From positions 186,001-250,000 of the forward strand of contig NZ_JABVEC010000001.1 of the NCBI RefSeq assembly GCF_014323705.1: 64,000 nucleotides of DNA. The letters are read 5' to 3'. Below the pieces are notes generated by a model. It was given only the letters and a program-made list of their open reading frames with translations. It was not told the origin of the DNA and ran no database searches. Position 1 is the first letter of the stretch. Each line of letters begins with the position of its first letter. The DNA is from Actinomadura alba (GTDB lineage: Bacteria > Actinomycetota > Actinomycetes > Streptosporangiales > Streptosporangiaceae). Of this stretch, positions 55,532 to 64,000 are shown piece after piece. The position numbers and the translations under genes are program-made.

Positions 55532-56646
55532 GCGGCCGCCCCCTTCATCGGCCGCCCGTTGGGGGGTGTCCCGTCGCCGGGCCGCCCGTCGAGGGCGTCG
55601 TCGTCGCGCGGCGCGACCCTGGGCAGCGGAACGGCGTCGACGATCCGGTCGACGATGGACCGCGCCGACACCCCGTCGGCGAGCGCGTCGAACGACAGCA
55701 CCAGGCGATGGGCGATCACGTCACCGGCGAGGTCGCGCACATCGGAGGGCAGCACGTAACCCCGGCCCCGCAGCAGGGCCAGTGCGCGGGCCGCGGCGAC
55801 CAGCCCGAGGGTGGCCCGTGGGCTGGCCCCATAGGAGATCAGCCGGGCCACGTCGGGGATTCCGCAGCCGACCGGGTCACGGCTGGCGGCGATCAACCGT
55901 ACGGCGTAACGCGCGATGGCGTCGTGCACGAACACCCGGTCCGCCTCGTACCGCAGCGCCATCAGCCGGTCGGTGTCGAGCAGCACGGAGGGCGTGGGCG
56001 GGTTCACGCTCATCCGGTAGAGGATCGCCAGCTCCTCGGCCTCCGATGGGTAGCCCACGTCGATCTTCATCAGGAACCGATCCCGCTGTGCCTCGGGGAG
56101 CTGGTAGACCCCCTCGGACTCGATCGGGTTCTGGGTGGCCAGCACCAGGAACGGCTCCGGCACGGTGAAGGTGCGGCCGCCGATGCTGACCTTGCGCTCC
56201 GCCATCACCTCGAGCAGGGCCGACTGCACCTTGGCGGGCGCCCGGTTGATCTCGTCGGCCAGCAGGATGTTGGCCATCACCGGGCCCAGCTCGATGTCGA
56301 AGCTCTCGGTCGAGGGCCGGTAGATACGGGTGCCCACGATGTCCGAGGGCACCAGGTCGGGGGTGAACTGGATCCGCGCGAACGTCCCGCCCGCCACTGT
56401 GGCGAGGGTCTCGGCGCCGAGCGTCTTCGCCACACCGGGAACGCCCTCCAGCAGGCAGTGCCCGCCGGCGAGCACCGCGACCATCAGTCGCTCGACCATG
56501 TGGTCCTGCCCGACGATGACCCGCTTGACCTCGAACACCGCCCGCTCCAGCAGCGCCGTCCCGGTGAGGGCACCGGCCGGGCCCGGGTCCTGCCCCGGCG
56601 GGCCGCCCGAGCCCATGCGGGCCCGGGCGGTGTCCGGCTCGTTCAT
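55528..56646 (-). CDS. MoxR-family AAA+ ATPase
   Basis: 372 residues. Walker A is GVPGVAKT, Walker B LLADEINR, sensor 1 LATQNPIESEGVYQLPEAQRDRFL. The C-terminal lid carries ISYGASPRATLGLVAAARALA. MoxR ATPases act as chaperones for metal-cofactor or envelope enzymes together with DUF58 and VWA partners, which follow here. The start overlaps the stop of a small secreted-protein gene (ATGA). The target complex is unknown. Confidence 0.95.
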   Translation of the reverse strand: MNEPDTARARMGSGGPPGQDPGPAGALTGTALLERAVFEVKRVIVGQDHMVERLMVAVLAGGHCLLEGVPGVAKTLGAETLATVAGGTFARIQFTPDLVPSDIVGTRIYRPSTESFDIELGPVMANILLADEINRAPAKVQSALLEVMAERKVSIGGRTFTVPEPFLVLATQNPIESEGVYQLPEAQRDRFLMKIDVGYPSEAEELAILYRMSVNPPTPSVLLDTDRLMALRYEADRVFVHDAIARYAVRLIAASRDPVGCGIPDVARLISYGASPRATLGLVAAARALALLRGRGYVLPSDVRDLAGDVIAHRLVLSFDALADGVSARSIVDRIVDAVPLPRVAPRDDDALDGRPGDGTPPNGRPMKGAAA

Positions 56647-56879
56647 CGCGTGTCCACCGCTCCGGTGGCCGACGCCGTCTTCTCAGGGCAGTCCTCGTCC
56701 GGGGCCGTCACCGATTCCGCCGCGGCGGCCGTTCCCGCGCCGTGCCGGTCGACGATCTGAAGCTCGGTCATTCCGCCGTCGGGACCGGCGGCGAGCGCCG
56801 TGCCACCGGCGGTGACCAACGCCACCCCGGCCAGCCCTGCTCCGGCCAAGGTGATCTTGACTCGTCTGCTGAGAGCCAT
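56643..56879 (-). CDS. Small secreted protein heading the moxR operon
   Basis: 78 residues. A clear signal peptide (RRVKITLAGAGLAGVALVTAGGTALA, cleavage after ALAAG or ALA) leaves a mature part of about 50 polar residues with one Cys (APDEDCPEKTA). The ATG at 56879 has GGAGGG and GGAG upstream. It overlaps moxR by 4 nt, so it belongs to the operon. No family recognised; it could be a client or signal of the MoxR system. Confidence 0.72.
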   Translation of the reverse strand: MALSRRVKITLAGAGLAGVALVTAGGTALAAGPDGGMTELQIVDRHGAGTAAAAESVTAPDEDCPEKTASATGAVDTR

Positions 56880-57013
56880 GCTCCGCTTCCCTCCGCTGTG
56901 TTCGACCGTCCCGGCCTTCCGGGGCGGTACGCACGATCACAACAAAGGACACCGAAAGCGGACTTAAGGATTCTGGACCGGGCTCGGGGACCTGGGACTC
57001 GGGGCCCGCCGGC

Positions 57014-57670
57014 TCAGTGCGACACGATCCACGCGATGGCGGTCATCGTGCCGGGCGGCACCTCGGTGTAGCCCGCGTCCCGTACCGCGACGGCGGCCTG
57101 TCCTACGCATTCCTCCCACGGCACGCCACGCACCAGATGGACGGCGAGACCGGCCCCGAGCCAGTCCTCGCGGGCGGCCGCTCCGGACTGACGCAGCAGC
57201 AGGTGGGCGGCGTGCCCGGCTTGCGCCGCTGCCTTGCCGGTGCTCATCGTGACGTGCGGGTTGAGCGCGATGGCGGCGTACGGCCGCGCAGGAGGCGGCT
57301 TGGGCTCCTCGTCGTCGTCCAGATCGAGCCCGGCCACCTGCAGCCTGGCCAGCTCGGGCGGCACCTCGGTGACCGGCGCGGGCGGGAACGCCCGAACCTG
57401 CGCGCCGCCGTGGTCCACGGTCACGCCGGGAATCTCCTGAGCGGCCGGCCAGCGCACACCGCGGGCCCGCCGCGCGACCTTGCGGATCCGGCCCGACTCC
57501 CACCTGCCCACCGCCTCAGACCACTCCCCATCGGTCGAGCGGGGATCGGTGAGCAGGCGCACGACGGCCATCGCGGCGGCCGCGCACACTGCGCTGTGCG
57601 CGGGCGGCGCCGCCCTCTCGGCGCGCACGGCGAGCTGCATCGCCCATGGCGGGTCATGATCGGCGTTCAT
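57014..57670 (-). CDS. PTH2-like peptidyl-tRNA hydrolase protein with N-terminal extension
   Basis: 218 residues. The C-terminal 110 match the PTH2 fold, with NPHVTMSTGKAAAQAGHAAHLL (catalytic Lys/His-type motif) and YTEVPPGTMTAIAW at the end. The first about 100 residues (Ala/Arg-rich, with WESGRIRKVARRARGV) are not part of PTH2 and have no assigned fold. PTH2 releases peptides from stalled tRNA; this actinobacterial variant has not been assigned that activity. ATG 57670 has AGGGAG at 4 nt. It is divergent from the CynX-like gene. Confidence 0.78.
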   Translation of the reverse strand: MNADHDPPWAMQLAVRAERAAPPAHSAVCAAAAMAVVRLLTDPRSTDGEWSEAVGRWESGRIRKVARRARGVRWPAAQEIPGVTVDHGGAQVRAFPPAPVTEVPPELARLQVAGLDLDDDEEPKPPPARPYAAIALNPHVTMSTGKAAAQAGHAAHLLLRQSGAAAREDWLGAGLAVHLVRGVPWEECVGQAAVAVRDAGYTEVPPGTMTAIAWIVSH

Positions 57671-57789
57671 CGAACTCCCTGCGGAACGGGCGGACGGCCC
57701 TACGAGTCTTCCACCGGCCGATGGCGCCGACGACCCGGACATCGCGGCATGAAACCCTGGCGACCGCAACAGAATCGGAGGTCTCTTTC

Positions 57790-59022
57790 GTGGCCAGGCC
57801 CACCCCCCAGCTGATCACAACACCCTCGCGTCCCTTCCTGCTCCGGCACGGCCGGTCGCTGATCCTCATCGTGCTGATCGCGATCAACCTGCGGCCTGCG
57901 GTCACCGGCGTGGCACCGTTGCTCGCCGACATCCGTGGGGATCTCGGCCTGTCCAACGCGGCCGCGGGGGCGCTCACCACCCTGCCGGTGCTGTGCTTCG
58001 GGCTCTTCGGGCTGATCGCCCCCGCGCTGACCCGCCGAGTCCGGGAGGAGGTCCTTCTCGCGGGCAGCATGGCGCTGCTGATCGTCGGGATCCTCGTCCG
58101 CTCCGGTCCCTGGCAGCTCACGCTCTTCACCGGTGCGCTGCTGGTCGGCTTGGCGATCAGCGTCGGCAACGTCGCGGCACCGGCGCTCATCAAGCGGGAC
58201 CAACCCGAGTCCGTGACGTTCGTCACGGCGGTCTACACGACCGCGGTGACGCTGGGAGCGGCCATCGCCTCGGGCGTCGTTGTGCCGATCCAGGAATCGG
58301 CCGGCTCCGGATGGCGGCTTCCGCTCGTCCTGCTCGCCGCCCCGGCGCTGCTCGCCGGCCTGGTCTGGTCGCCACGAGCCCTCCGGGCCGCGCGCCGGCC
58401 CATCGCAGGCGGCACCGTCTCGGCGGGGCTCTGGCGAAACCGGCTGGCCTGGCACGTCACCGGCTTCATGGGCCTGCAGTCCCTGCTCGCCTACGTGGTC
58501 TTCGCCTGGCTTCCCACGCTGTGCCAGGACCGCGGCATGGGAGAGGGCGGCGCGGGCCTGGTGCTCGCGGTCTCCTGCCTCGTACAGGCGACCGGCTCGC
58601 TCCTCGTGCCCGCGATCGACCGGCACCTGCGCGACCAGCGGCCGATCGTGCTCGCGGTCGTCGCGCTCACCGCCGTCGGCTTCGCCGGCGTCGCCTGGGC
58701 ACCCGTCGGGCTGATCTGGGTCAGCGCGGTCGCGCTCGGTCTCGGCCAGGGCGCGGGTTTCGCCCTCGCGCTCGCCTTCATCGGGTTGCGGTCCGGCGAC
58801 GCCCGGGTGGCCGCCCGCCTGTCCGGCATGGCCCAGGGCGTGGGTTACCTCATCGCGGCGATCGGCCCGTTCGCCGTGGGACTCCTGCACGACCTGTCGA
58901 ACGGCTGGACCCTTCCGGTCGCCATCATGATCGCCATCGCGCTGCTGGAGGGGGTCCCTGGGATGACGGCCGGCCGGGCCCGCACGATCGCGGCCAGCGC
59001 ACCTGCCACAGTGGTCGAATGA
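57790..59022 (+). CDS. MFS transporter, CynX/NimT family
   Basis: 410 residues with 12 helices: ILIVLIAINLRPAVTGVAPL (the NLRPAV motif is typical of CynX), LLADIRGDLGLSNAAAGAL and a second half starting WHVTGFMGLQSLLAYVVFAWLP. Family members export cyanate, 2-nitroimidazole or small amides. The start is GTG 57790 with GGAGG 8 nt upstream; the frame continues 48 codons upstream without a family match. The stop overlaps the Nudix start by 4 nt. Confidence 0.85.
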   Translation: MARPTPQLITTPSRPFLLRHGRSLILIVLIAINLRPAVTGVAPLLADIRGDLGLSNAAAGALTTLPVLCFGLFGLIAPALTRRVREEVLLAGSMALLIVGILVRSGPWQLTLFTGALLVGLAISVGNVAAPALIKRDQPESVTFVTAVYTTAVTLGAAIASGVVVPIQESAGSGWRLPLVLLAAPALLAGLVWSPRALRAARRPIAGGTVSAGLWRNRLAWHVTGFMGLQSLLAYVVFAWLPTLCQDRGMGEGGAGLVLAVSCLVQATGSLLVPAIDRHLRDQRPIVLAVVALTAVGFAGVAWAPVGLIWVSAVALGLGQGAGFALALAFIGLRSGDARVAARLSGMAQGVGYLIAAIGPFAVGLLHDLSNGWTLPVAIMIAIALLEGVPGMTAGRARTIAASAPATVVE

Positions 59023-59552
59023 TTCAGACCGCCACCACCCTGCTGTACAAGAACCGCTGGATCTCCCTGCGAGAGGACGAGATCCGGCTGCCCGACGGTT
59101 CGTCGGGCATCTACACCGTGGTCGACAAACCCACGGCGGCACTGATCATTCCCATGGAGAACGACGGCTTCCATCTGATCGAGCAGTTCCGCTATCCGGT
59201 CGGCCGGCGGTCATGGGAGTTCCCTCAGGGGACCTGGTCGGACGACCGGGCGGCACCGGCCGAGGATCTGGCGCACGCCGAGCTGGCCGAGGAGACGGGC
59301 CTGCGGGCGGGGACGCTGCGCAGGCTCGGCCGGCTGGCCCTGGCACCGGGCCTCACCAGCCAGGAGTGCGAAGCCTTCCTCGCCACCGACCTGACCGCCG
59401 GCCCGGTCGCCCGGGAGCACACCGAACAGGGCATGACACAACGCTGGTTCGGCCGAGGCGACGTGGAACAGATGATCCGCGACGGTGAGATCACCGACTC
59501 TCCGACCATCGCCGCCTACACACTGCTACGCCTGATCGAGGAAGTCGGCTGA
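59019..59552 (+). CDS. Nudix hydrolase with divergent Nudix box
   Basis: 177 residues resembling ADP-ribose pyrophosphatases: LREDEIRLPDGSSGIYTVVD, LIEQFRYPVGRRSWEFPQGT and a Nudix helix AHAELAEETGL. The metal-binding EExG part is kept, but the usual R-E pair reads A-E and the spacing from the glycine is two residues longer. It cleaves a nucleoside-diphosphate-linked substrate not predictable here. ATG 59019 overlaps the transporter stop by 4 nt. Confidence 0.85.
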   Translation: MIQTATTLLYKNRWISLREDEIRLPDGSSGIYTVVDKPTAALIIPMENDGFHLIEQFRYPVGRRSWEFPQGTWSDDRAAPAEDLAHAELAEETGLRAGTLRRLGRLALAPGLTSQECEAFLATDLTAGPVAREHTEQGMTQRWFGRGDVEQMIRDGEITDSPTIAAYTLLRLIEEVG

Positions 59553-59604
59553 CTGGTCCGCGATAGGACGACTTCCAACAACCTCATGTGGGTAAGGGGC
59601 AACT

Positions 59605-59620
59605 TGTACCGTCCGGTACA
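59605..59620 (+). promoter_or_regulatory. Palindrome TGTACCGTCCGGTACA, operator candidate
   Basis: Perfect 7-bp arms with a 2-nt centre, 51 nt before the GTG of the next gene. The form GTACCG-N2-CGGTAC is common for TetR-family operators in actinomycetes. No regulator gene is adjacent. Confidence 0.5.
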
Positions 59621-59670
59621 CGTCTCCTTGATGAGGGTGATCGGGAACTCCTCTGGTCGGAGGTCGCGCA

Positions 59671-60738
59671 GTGACCAGTGGTGTCGGCAGGCACACCATC
59701 CCCGGGACCGGCACGTTCTTCGTCGGGATCGACATCGCCCCTGGCCGCTACCGCTGTGACGATGGCAAGGGGGGCTGGTGGGTCCGGTTCGCCGGGCCCG
59801 GCGGCGGCGACCCCATCGGCTCGTGGCCGCTGCCGATCGGCCCGACCGAGGTCGAGATCAGGCCCGACGACTTCGCCTTCGAGACGCACGTCTCGACCTA
59901 CTGGCGGCTCGTCGGGGCACCCTCGGACGCCGACGAGCGTGCTCCGGCGGAAACCCGCCCCGTGGCCGACCCCGGCCTGCGACCCGAACTCGACGCGCTC
60001 GTCGCCCAGCACGGGATCCTGCATCGCACGGCTCCGCTGGCCATCCCCCTGCTGTGCGTGCTCGGCATCGCGTTCGGCGGCGCCTGGGGCCTCAGCCTGA
60101 TCCCGCTGGCGGTCATCGCGCTCACCGGCCGCTACCTCAGCGACGACATGCGCCGGGCCCGCGCGCTGAAGCTGCGCCGGGACCGTTACGTGACGCCGGA
60201 GGACTTCGACGAGGAGGGCCGGACACTGCTGGCGCGGGTACAAGGCGCCATCGACACCGTGCAGGGGTCGGAGGTCAACAAGGAGGGTCTGCTCGACACC
60301 GTCGACAACGCCGTGACGCTGCCCCGGCAGGAGTGGGAGATCGCCCAGGTGCTGGCCCGGCAGGCGCGGCTGCGCGGCGAGCAGAAGGCCTTCCTCGCGT
60401 CGGGGGCGGCGCCCGAGGTCGAGGCCGCCATCCGGCCGCTCCGCCACAAGCTGGACCTGTCGGTAGCGGCGGTGACCCGGCGGATCGAGGCGCTGGAGCG
60501 CTACGCGGAGCGGACCAGGGCCGCCGACAAGGCATTCCGCGCGCACCGGCACTTGGACACGCTGTCGGCACGCGCCGAGGAGTACGACGAGTTGCTCGCC
60601 GACACCGTACGGGAGGACCTTGCCCTGCCGGCCATCGAACGGCTCACCCACCAGAGCGACGAACTGGTGCGCACCCTGCGCGACCGGCTCGCCGAAGCGG
60701 CCGACGCCGGAAGCGAACTCCCGCCGGCCACCGGGTGA
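59671..60738 (+). CDS. Two-helix membrane protein with coiled-coil, unknown function
   Basis: 355 residues. The N-terminal about 95 residues form a beta-rich domain (GTGTFFVGIDIAPGRYRCD) similar to small extracellular domains seen in actinobacterial secreted proteins. Two hydrophobic helices (about 117-135 and 138-152) follow, then a long Glu/Arg-rich helical region with EVEAAIRPLRHKLDLSVAAVTRRIEAL-like heptads. The family is not recognised. The start is GTG 59671 with GGAGG at 7 nt. Confidence 0.72.
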   Translation: MTSGVGRHTIPGTGTFFVGIDIAPGRYRCDDGKGGWWVRFAGPGGGDPIGSWPLPIGPTEVEIRPDDFAFETHVSTYWRLVGAPSDADERAPAETRPVADPGLRPELDALVAQHGILHRTAPLAIPLLCVLGIAFGGAWGLSLIPLAVIALTGRYLSDDMRRARALKLRRDRYVTPEDFDEEGRTLLARVQGAIDTVQGSEVNKEGLLDTVDNAVTLPRQEWEIAQVLARQARLRGEQKAFLASGAAPEVEAAIRPLRHKLDLSVAAVTRRIEALERYAERTRAADKAFRAHRHLDTLSARAEEYDELLADTVREDLALPAIERLTHQSDELVRTLRDRLAEAADAGSELPPATG

Positions 60739-60782
60739 GTAGCCCGTGTCCGGGGCCAGTGCCTCGGTCGGCATCGTCATGG

Positions 60783-60819
60783 CCAGGGGCCGGATCCACC
60801 TCGTCGACCCGGCCCCTGG
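60783..60819. terminator. Bidirectional terminator
   Basis: Perfect 11-bp stem CCAGGGGCCGG / CCGGCCCCTGG with a 15-nt loop, between the convergent membrane-protein and haloperoxidase-like genes. Confidence 0.65.
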
Positions 60820-60861
60820 GGAGCGGCGGTTCGGTGCGGATCACCTGGTGCGGGGGGCGGT

Positions 60862-62394
60862 TCAGCCGCCCGAGCCGCGCTTCCCCGCGACATGAGCCTG
60901 CACGAGGTCGTAGGACCGGTCGCCGAACTGCGGACCGAGCTTCTTCGAGGCTTCGATGGCCGCCTTGAAATGGACGCCGCCGTTGAGCCGGCTGAGACCG
61001 CAGTCCCGGAGCCAGTCGGACCATGTCGTCCAGCTCAGGGTCGTGGCCGCGGTCGGCGTGAGCCCCGGTTCGACGCTCGAGGAACCCTTGGCGAAGGTGT
61101 ACGAGAGTGTGATGTCGTCGGTGCCGAAGGCGCGCCGCCCGGCCTGCGCGGTCGCTGCGCACGCGGCGGTCGAGCCGGAGGGGTACTCCGGGTGATCTGG
61201 AGTGCCCAGGTACGGCCGCCAATCCTTGGCCGGCAGGTCCTCGACGGTGCCCTTGCCGGGCCCGCCCCACGCGGTGACCTTCTGGCCGCCGTAGAGAACG
61301 CGGACGGTGGTGAACGGGCGGACGGCCTGATACTTCCACTTGTCGTACCAGACCGAGATCGATGCGTCGAACACCCCGATGTCGGCCGCGGTGACGTGGT
61401 CGATGAACTTGTCGATGCCGATTCCTCTGTTCAGTGCGACAACGGCGCTCGAGTAGCCGATGCCCCGGAACTTGTCGTCGAAGAACTCCGCCCTCATCTT
61501 CGTTGCGTCGGTCAGCCCCGCCGACGCCGCGAGAACCTCGTCCGTCTGGCGCTTGTACCCCGCACGGTTCCCCTCGTAGTCGCTGTTGTGCGGCGGGGGG
61601 ATGAGGAACTTCTTCGGGTCGTCGTAGGTGAACGGCTTGGTGACCATCAGCTGTGGCGTCACGAACTGCTGAACCTGGAAGATGCCGTTGCCCTTGGTAA
61701 CGACGGCGGGCTGCCAGAGCGACGGGTCCCGGATCTCATAGGCCGTGTTCGCCGGCTTGAATCCGAGATAGTCGGCGTAGGGCTGCAGGTTGTACTTGCG
61801 CCCGCCGGCGTCGCCCAGCTGGTTCATGCCGTCATGCAGCCTGGCGGCGTTGACGGACTTGCCCGCGAGGTTGCCAATGCCGATCGCCGTGGTGGCGTTC
61901 TCCTGGTCGTCGTCCGGGTTCAGCCCGACGTCGGTCATTATCTTGCGCCAGTCCGCCGCGCCCTCTGGGATGAGGCTGTTGTAGACGCGATAGGACGCGT
62001 AGAGGATCGCGATGTTTCTGTTCCGGTTGCCGGCGCTCTCCTCAGCCGGACGACGGCCGAGGTTGGAGTAGATTCCCACGGCCGTGGGACGGTAGGGCGC
62101 GATCGCGTCGAAGTGCGCGACCGAGGCGAGGGCCGCGATGCGGAAGACGAGCGTGGCGTCGGTTCCCTTGGGGGATACGTACTTCTTGATGGCCTCGCCG
62201 ACCCTTCCGTACAGGACGTCGGGGAGCGCGTTGCCCTTGTCGAAATCGAAATCGATGGAGTTGAGCCGGGGGGCCACCCGGGCTGTACCGGCCGCCGCCA
62301 GGCCGGTACCGATGGTGCCGGCGACGAGAGCTGCGGAGCACAGCATGGCCAGGCCTGCGATTCGCGGGCTCCGATGTCGCTTGGATCCGATCAT
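60862..62394 (-). CDS. Secreted vanadium-dependent haloperoxidase-like (PAP2) protein
   Basis: 510 residues. A signal peptide (AGLAMLCSAALVAGTIGTGLAAAG) precedes a helical domain of the vanadium haloperoxidase/acid phosphatase superfamily. Vanadate-site motifs are present: KYQAVRPF (K-x5-RP-like), EYPSGSTA (PSGS-H-like), and a late SRLNGGVHFKAA (SR-x5-H). It may halogenate or oxidise organic substrates, or be a phosphatase. Several related secreted proteins of actinomycetes have no tested activity. ATG 62394 has GAGAGG at 8 nt. It is convergent with the two-helix protein gene. Confidence 0.85.
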   Translation of the reverse strand: MIGSKRHRSPRIAGLAMLCSAALVAGTIGTGLAAAGTARVAPRLNSIDFDFDKGNALPDVLYGRVGEAIKKYVSPKGTDATLVFRIAALASVAHFDAIAPYRPTAVGIYSNLGRRPAEESAGNRNRNIAILYASYRVYNSLIPEGAADWRKIMTDVGLNPDDDQENATTAIGIGNLAGKSVNAARLHDGMNQLGDAGGRKYNLQPYADYLGFKPANTAYEIRDPSLWQPAVVTKGNGIFQVQQFVTPQLMVTKPFTYDDPKKFLIPPPHNSDYEGNRAGYKRQTDEVLAASAGLTDATKMRAEFFDDKFRGIGYSSAVVALNRGIGIDKFIDHVTAADIGVFDASISVWYDKWKYQAVRPFTTVRVLYGGQKVTAWGGPGKGTVEDLPAKDWRPYLGTPDHPEYPSGSTAACAATAQAGRRAFGTDDITLSYTFAKGSSSVEPGLTPTAATTLSWTTWSDWLRDCGLSRLNGGVHFKAAIEASKKLGPQFGDRSYDLVQAHVAGKRGSGG

Positions 62395-62547
62395 TGGTCA
62401 GCGCCTCTCACGTTTGCGGAGCGGACCGGGGTGAGTCCGTCTCGACGCCTGGCGCGCCCCGGGCGTGGGGCGAGCCTCCGCGGAGAGCGTCATTTGCAAG
62501 ACTCGAACCAGGCTGGAAAGACGCTGGAGGATGAGAAACGGGGCTCG

Positions 62548-63258
62548 TTACACCCCGAACTCCTGCCACAGCTCATGTCGTTCGGCGCTGAAGACGAAGT
62601 CGGCGATCTCCACCGGCCGTTTCTCCGCCAGGCAGGTCCGGCTGAGCACGATGACGATCGCGCTCCTCGGCAGGTCGAGGCCCTGTGACTCCTCCTCCAG
62701 GGCGGGGCGCACCGAGATCGCCTCCTCGACGCGCGTCACGGTGACACCGATGGAGCCCATCCGGTCGAGCGGGCCGAGCCCGGCCAGCGGCCCTCGATCC
62801 GGCCACATGACCGGGGTGCCGCGCGTGAGCGACAGCGGCTCCCATGACGTGGCCAGCATGACCGGCTCATCCCCGTCGCAGAAGACATGGTCGGTCCGCA
62901 TGACCTCCGACCCGGCGTCGACGCCGAACCGCTCCGCGATCGACGGCGGTGCGGCGGCCTCCTGCGAGGTCGCCCGCCTCGCACCGTGCAGCGTGACGGG
63001 CGGCGAGACCCCGGGCGGCTCACGGTGCAGGCGCCTGGCCTCGGGGCGGCGGCGCACATAGGTGCCCGAGCCCGGCCGGCCCTCCACCAGGCCCTCGTTC
63101 ATCAGAACCTTGATCGCCTCGATCGCGACGCGGTCCGACACCGTGTAACGGCGGGACAACTGCGCGCGGGACGGCACCCGCTCTCCAGGAGAGAGCCGGC
63201 CGTCCTGAATGCGGTGCCGAATGTCATCGGCGATGCGCAGATACGTGGGTCGGCTCAC
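62548..63258 (-). CDS. GntR/HutC-family regulator with UTRA domain
   Basis: 236 residues. The winged helix (YLRIADDIRHRIQDGRLSPGERVPSRAQLSRRYTVSDRVA ... GSGTYVRRR) is followed by a UTRA ligand domain (VMRTDHVFCDGDEPVMLATSW, IGVTVTRVEEAISVRPA, VLSRTCLAEKRPVEI). It senses a small effector of unknown nature. The start is GTG 63258 with GAGGA upstream. It lies between the SDR and haloperoxidase-like genes on the same strand; either could be a target. Confidence 0.9.
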   Translation of the reverse strand: MSRPTYLRIADDIRHRIQDGRLSPGERVPSRAQLSRRYTVSDRVAIEAIKVLMNEGLVEGRPGSGTYVRRRPEARRLHREPPGVSPPVTLHGARRATSQEAAAPPSIAERFGVDAGSEVMRTDHVFCDGDEPVMLATSWEPLSLTRGTPVMWPDRGPLAGLGPLDRMGSIGVTVTRVEEAISVRPALEEESQGLDLPRSAIVIVLSRTCLAEKRPVEIADFVFSAERHELWQEFGV

Positions 63259-63361
63259 GGGGTCCTCGCATCCGGCACGTCAGTGCGACTCGATCGGTAC
63301 AGCTTGACGATCAAGGCACGTCTGTTCAACCCGAACACGACAACTCACCCGAGATGGCCCT

Positions 63362-64000
63362 CTATGCCCCATAGACGCGCTCAGGGTCGGGGGCCTCGGC
63401 GAGCAGCCCGTCGACGACCGCGCCGATCTCCGACGGCTCCCAGCGCGCCTCCTTGTCGACGCGCGGTCCGTGCCGCCATCCCGTCGCCAGGCCGATCACC
63501 CCGCCCTCCACCTCGAAAACCCGGCCCGTGACGTGCCGCGACTCCGCGCTGCCGAGCCAGACGACGAGCGGGGACACGTTCGCCGGGTGCATGGTGTCGA
63601 AACCGGCTCCCGGCCTGGCCATCGTGTCGGCGAAGACCCTCTCGGTCATGCGGGTGCGGGCGGCGGGCGCGATGGCGTTCACCGTCACGCCATAGCGGGC
63701 CAGTTCCGCGGCCGCGATGAGCGTCACCGCCGCGACGCCGGCCTTGGCCGCGCCGTAATTGACCTGGCCCACGCTGCCCAGCAGTCCCGCGCCCGAGGAG
63801 GTGTTGATGACCCGGGCATCGACGTCCTCGCCCCGCTTCGAGCGTTCCCTCCAGTACGCGGCGGCGTGCCGCAGCGGCGCGAAATGACCTTTGAGGTGCA
63901 CGCGCACCACGTCGTCCCAATCCTGCTCGCCCATGGAGACGATCATCCGGTCCCGCACGAACCCGGCATTGTTGACGAGCACGTCGAGCGAACCGAAGGC
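63362..64000 (-). CDS. SDR-family oxidoreductase, partial (N-terminus off right edge)
   Basis: 213 residues are visible. They start LDVLVNNAG (the NNAG motif), then INTSSGAGLLGSVGQVNYGAAKAGV containing catalytic Ser, Tyr and Lys (Y-x3-K as YGAAK), and VNAIAPAARTRM. The N-terminal dinucleotide-binding TGxxxGxG lies beyond the edge. A C-terminal tail with VIGLATGWRHGPRVDKEARW resembles SDRs found in steroid and fatty-acid catabolism. It could belong to the same catabolic scheme as the 39-47 kb regulon, but no shared operator is seen here. Confidence 0.9.
   Translation of the reverse strand, partial: AFGSLDVLVNNAGFVRDRMIVSMGEQDWDDVVRVHLKGHFAPLRHAAAYWRERSKRGEDVDARVINTSSGAGLLGSVGQVNYGAAKAGVAAVTLIAAAELARYGVTVNAIAPAARTRMTERVFADTMARPGAGFDTMHPANVSPLVVWLGSAESRHVTGRVFEVEGGVIGLATGWRHGPRVDKEARWEPSEIGAVVDGLLAEAPDPERVYGA

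Overview
High-GC actinobacterial DNA, most likely from the Streptosporangiales (Streptosporangiaceae-type). The pointers are very high GC, GTG and TTG start codons, apparently leaderless genes whose -10 box lies 6 to 9 nt before the start codon, menA, CGNR, Uma2, HerA-like and DUF35/lipid-transfer-thiolase families, and the gene order rimP-nusA-ylxR-infB-DUF503-rbfA-truB-ribF-rpsO-pnp-M16 peptidase-dapB ... dapA-rnj. The genus is an inference.

Region 1 (1-35.2 kb) is mostly minus-strand housekeeping sequence read from right to left. It holds the transcription/translation block rimP, nusA, ylxR, infB, DUF503, rbfA, truB, a TrhA-type membrane protein, ribF, rpsO, pnp and an M16 peptidase, then dapB, and far to the left dapA and the start of rnj. 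Between dapB and dapA lie about 18 kb of accessory genes: a MocR regulator divergent from an EamA exporter, a diiron R2-like protein, a CGNR regulator, a GNAT enzyme, a drug exporter, menA, a secreted lipase, a HerA-like ATPase, ung, a MerR-HTH/TOBE protein with an orphan modA, a subtilisin, a pentapeptide-repeat membrane protein and an Uma2 protein. A fic gene sits on the opposite strand inside the otherwise conserved pnp-M16-dapB block.

Region 2 (35.4-39.2 kb) has two ferritin-like proteins, an LPG-synthase-type membrane protein, and a deletion scar joining a truncated MFS exporter gene to the C-terminal half of a MerR regulator. The MerR-type operator is still intact upstream.

Region 3 (39.2-46.8 kb) is the most interesting part. 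Seven genes in three transcription units encode a luciferase-like monooxygenase, a PaaK-like protein that has lost its ATP-binding loop, an acyl-CoA ligase, a lipid-transfer thiolase with its DUF35 partner, a flavin reductase and an acyl-CoA dehydrogenase. All three promoters carry the same palindromic operator (core CAAGCGCTTG or one mismatch) just downstream of the -10 box. This predicts one TetR-type (KstR2-like) regulon for breakdown of a CoA-activated, probably steroid- or terpenoid-like, carboxylic acid. The regulator gene is not in the window.

Region 4 (46.9-64 kb) holds a repeat-rich membrane protein, a DinB-like protein, a secreted phosphodiesterase-fold protein, an HtrA-response regulator-histidine kinase operon, the hairpin end of a lost IS200/IS605-type (TnpB) element, a moxR-DUF58-VWA operon headed by a small secreted protein, a PTH2-like protein, a CynX-type exporter coupled to a Nudix hydrolase, a TM protein, a secreted vanadium-haloperoxidase-like enzyme, a GntR/UTRA regulator and a partial SDR enzyme at the right edge.
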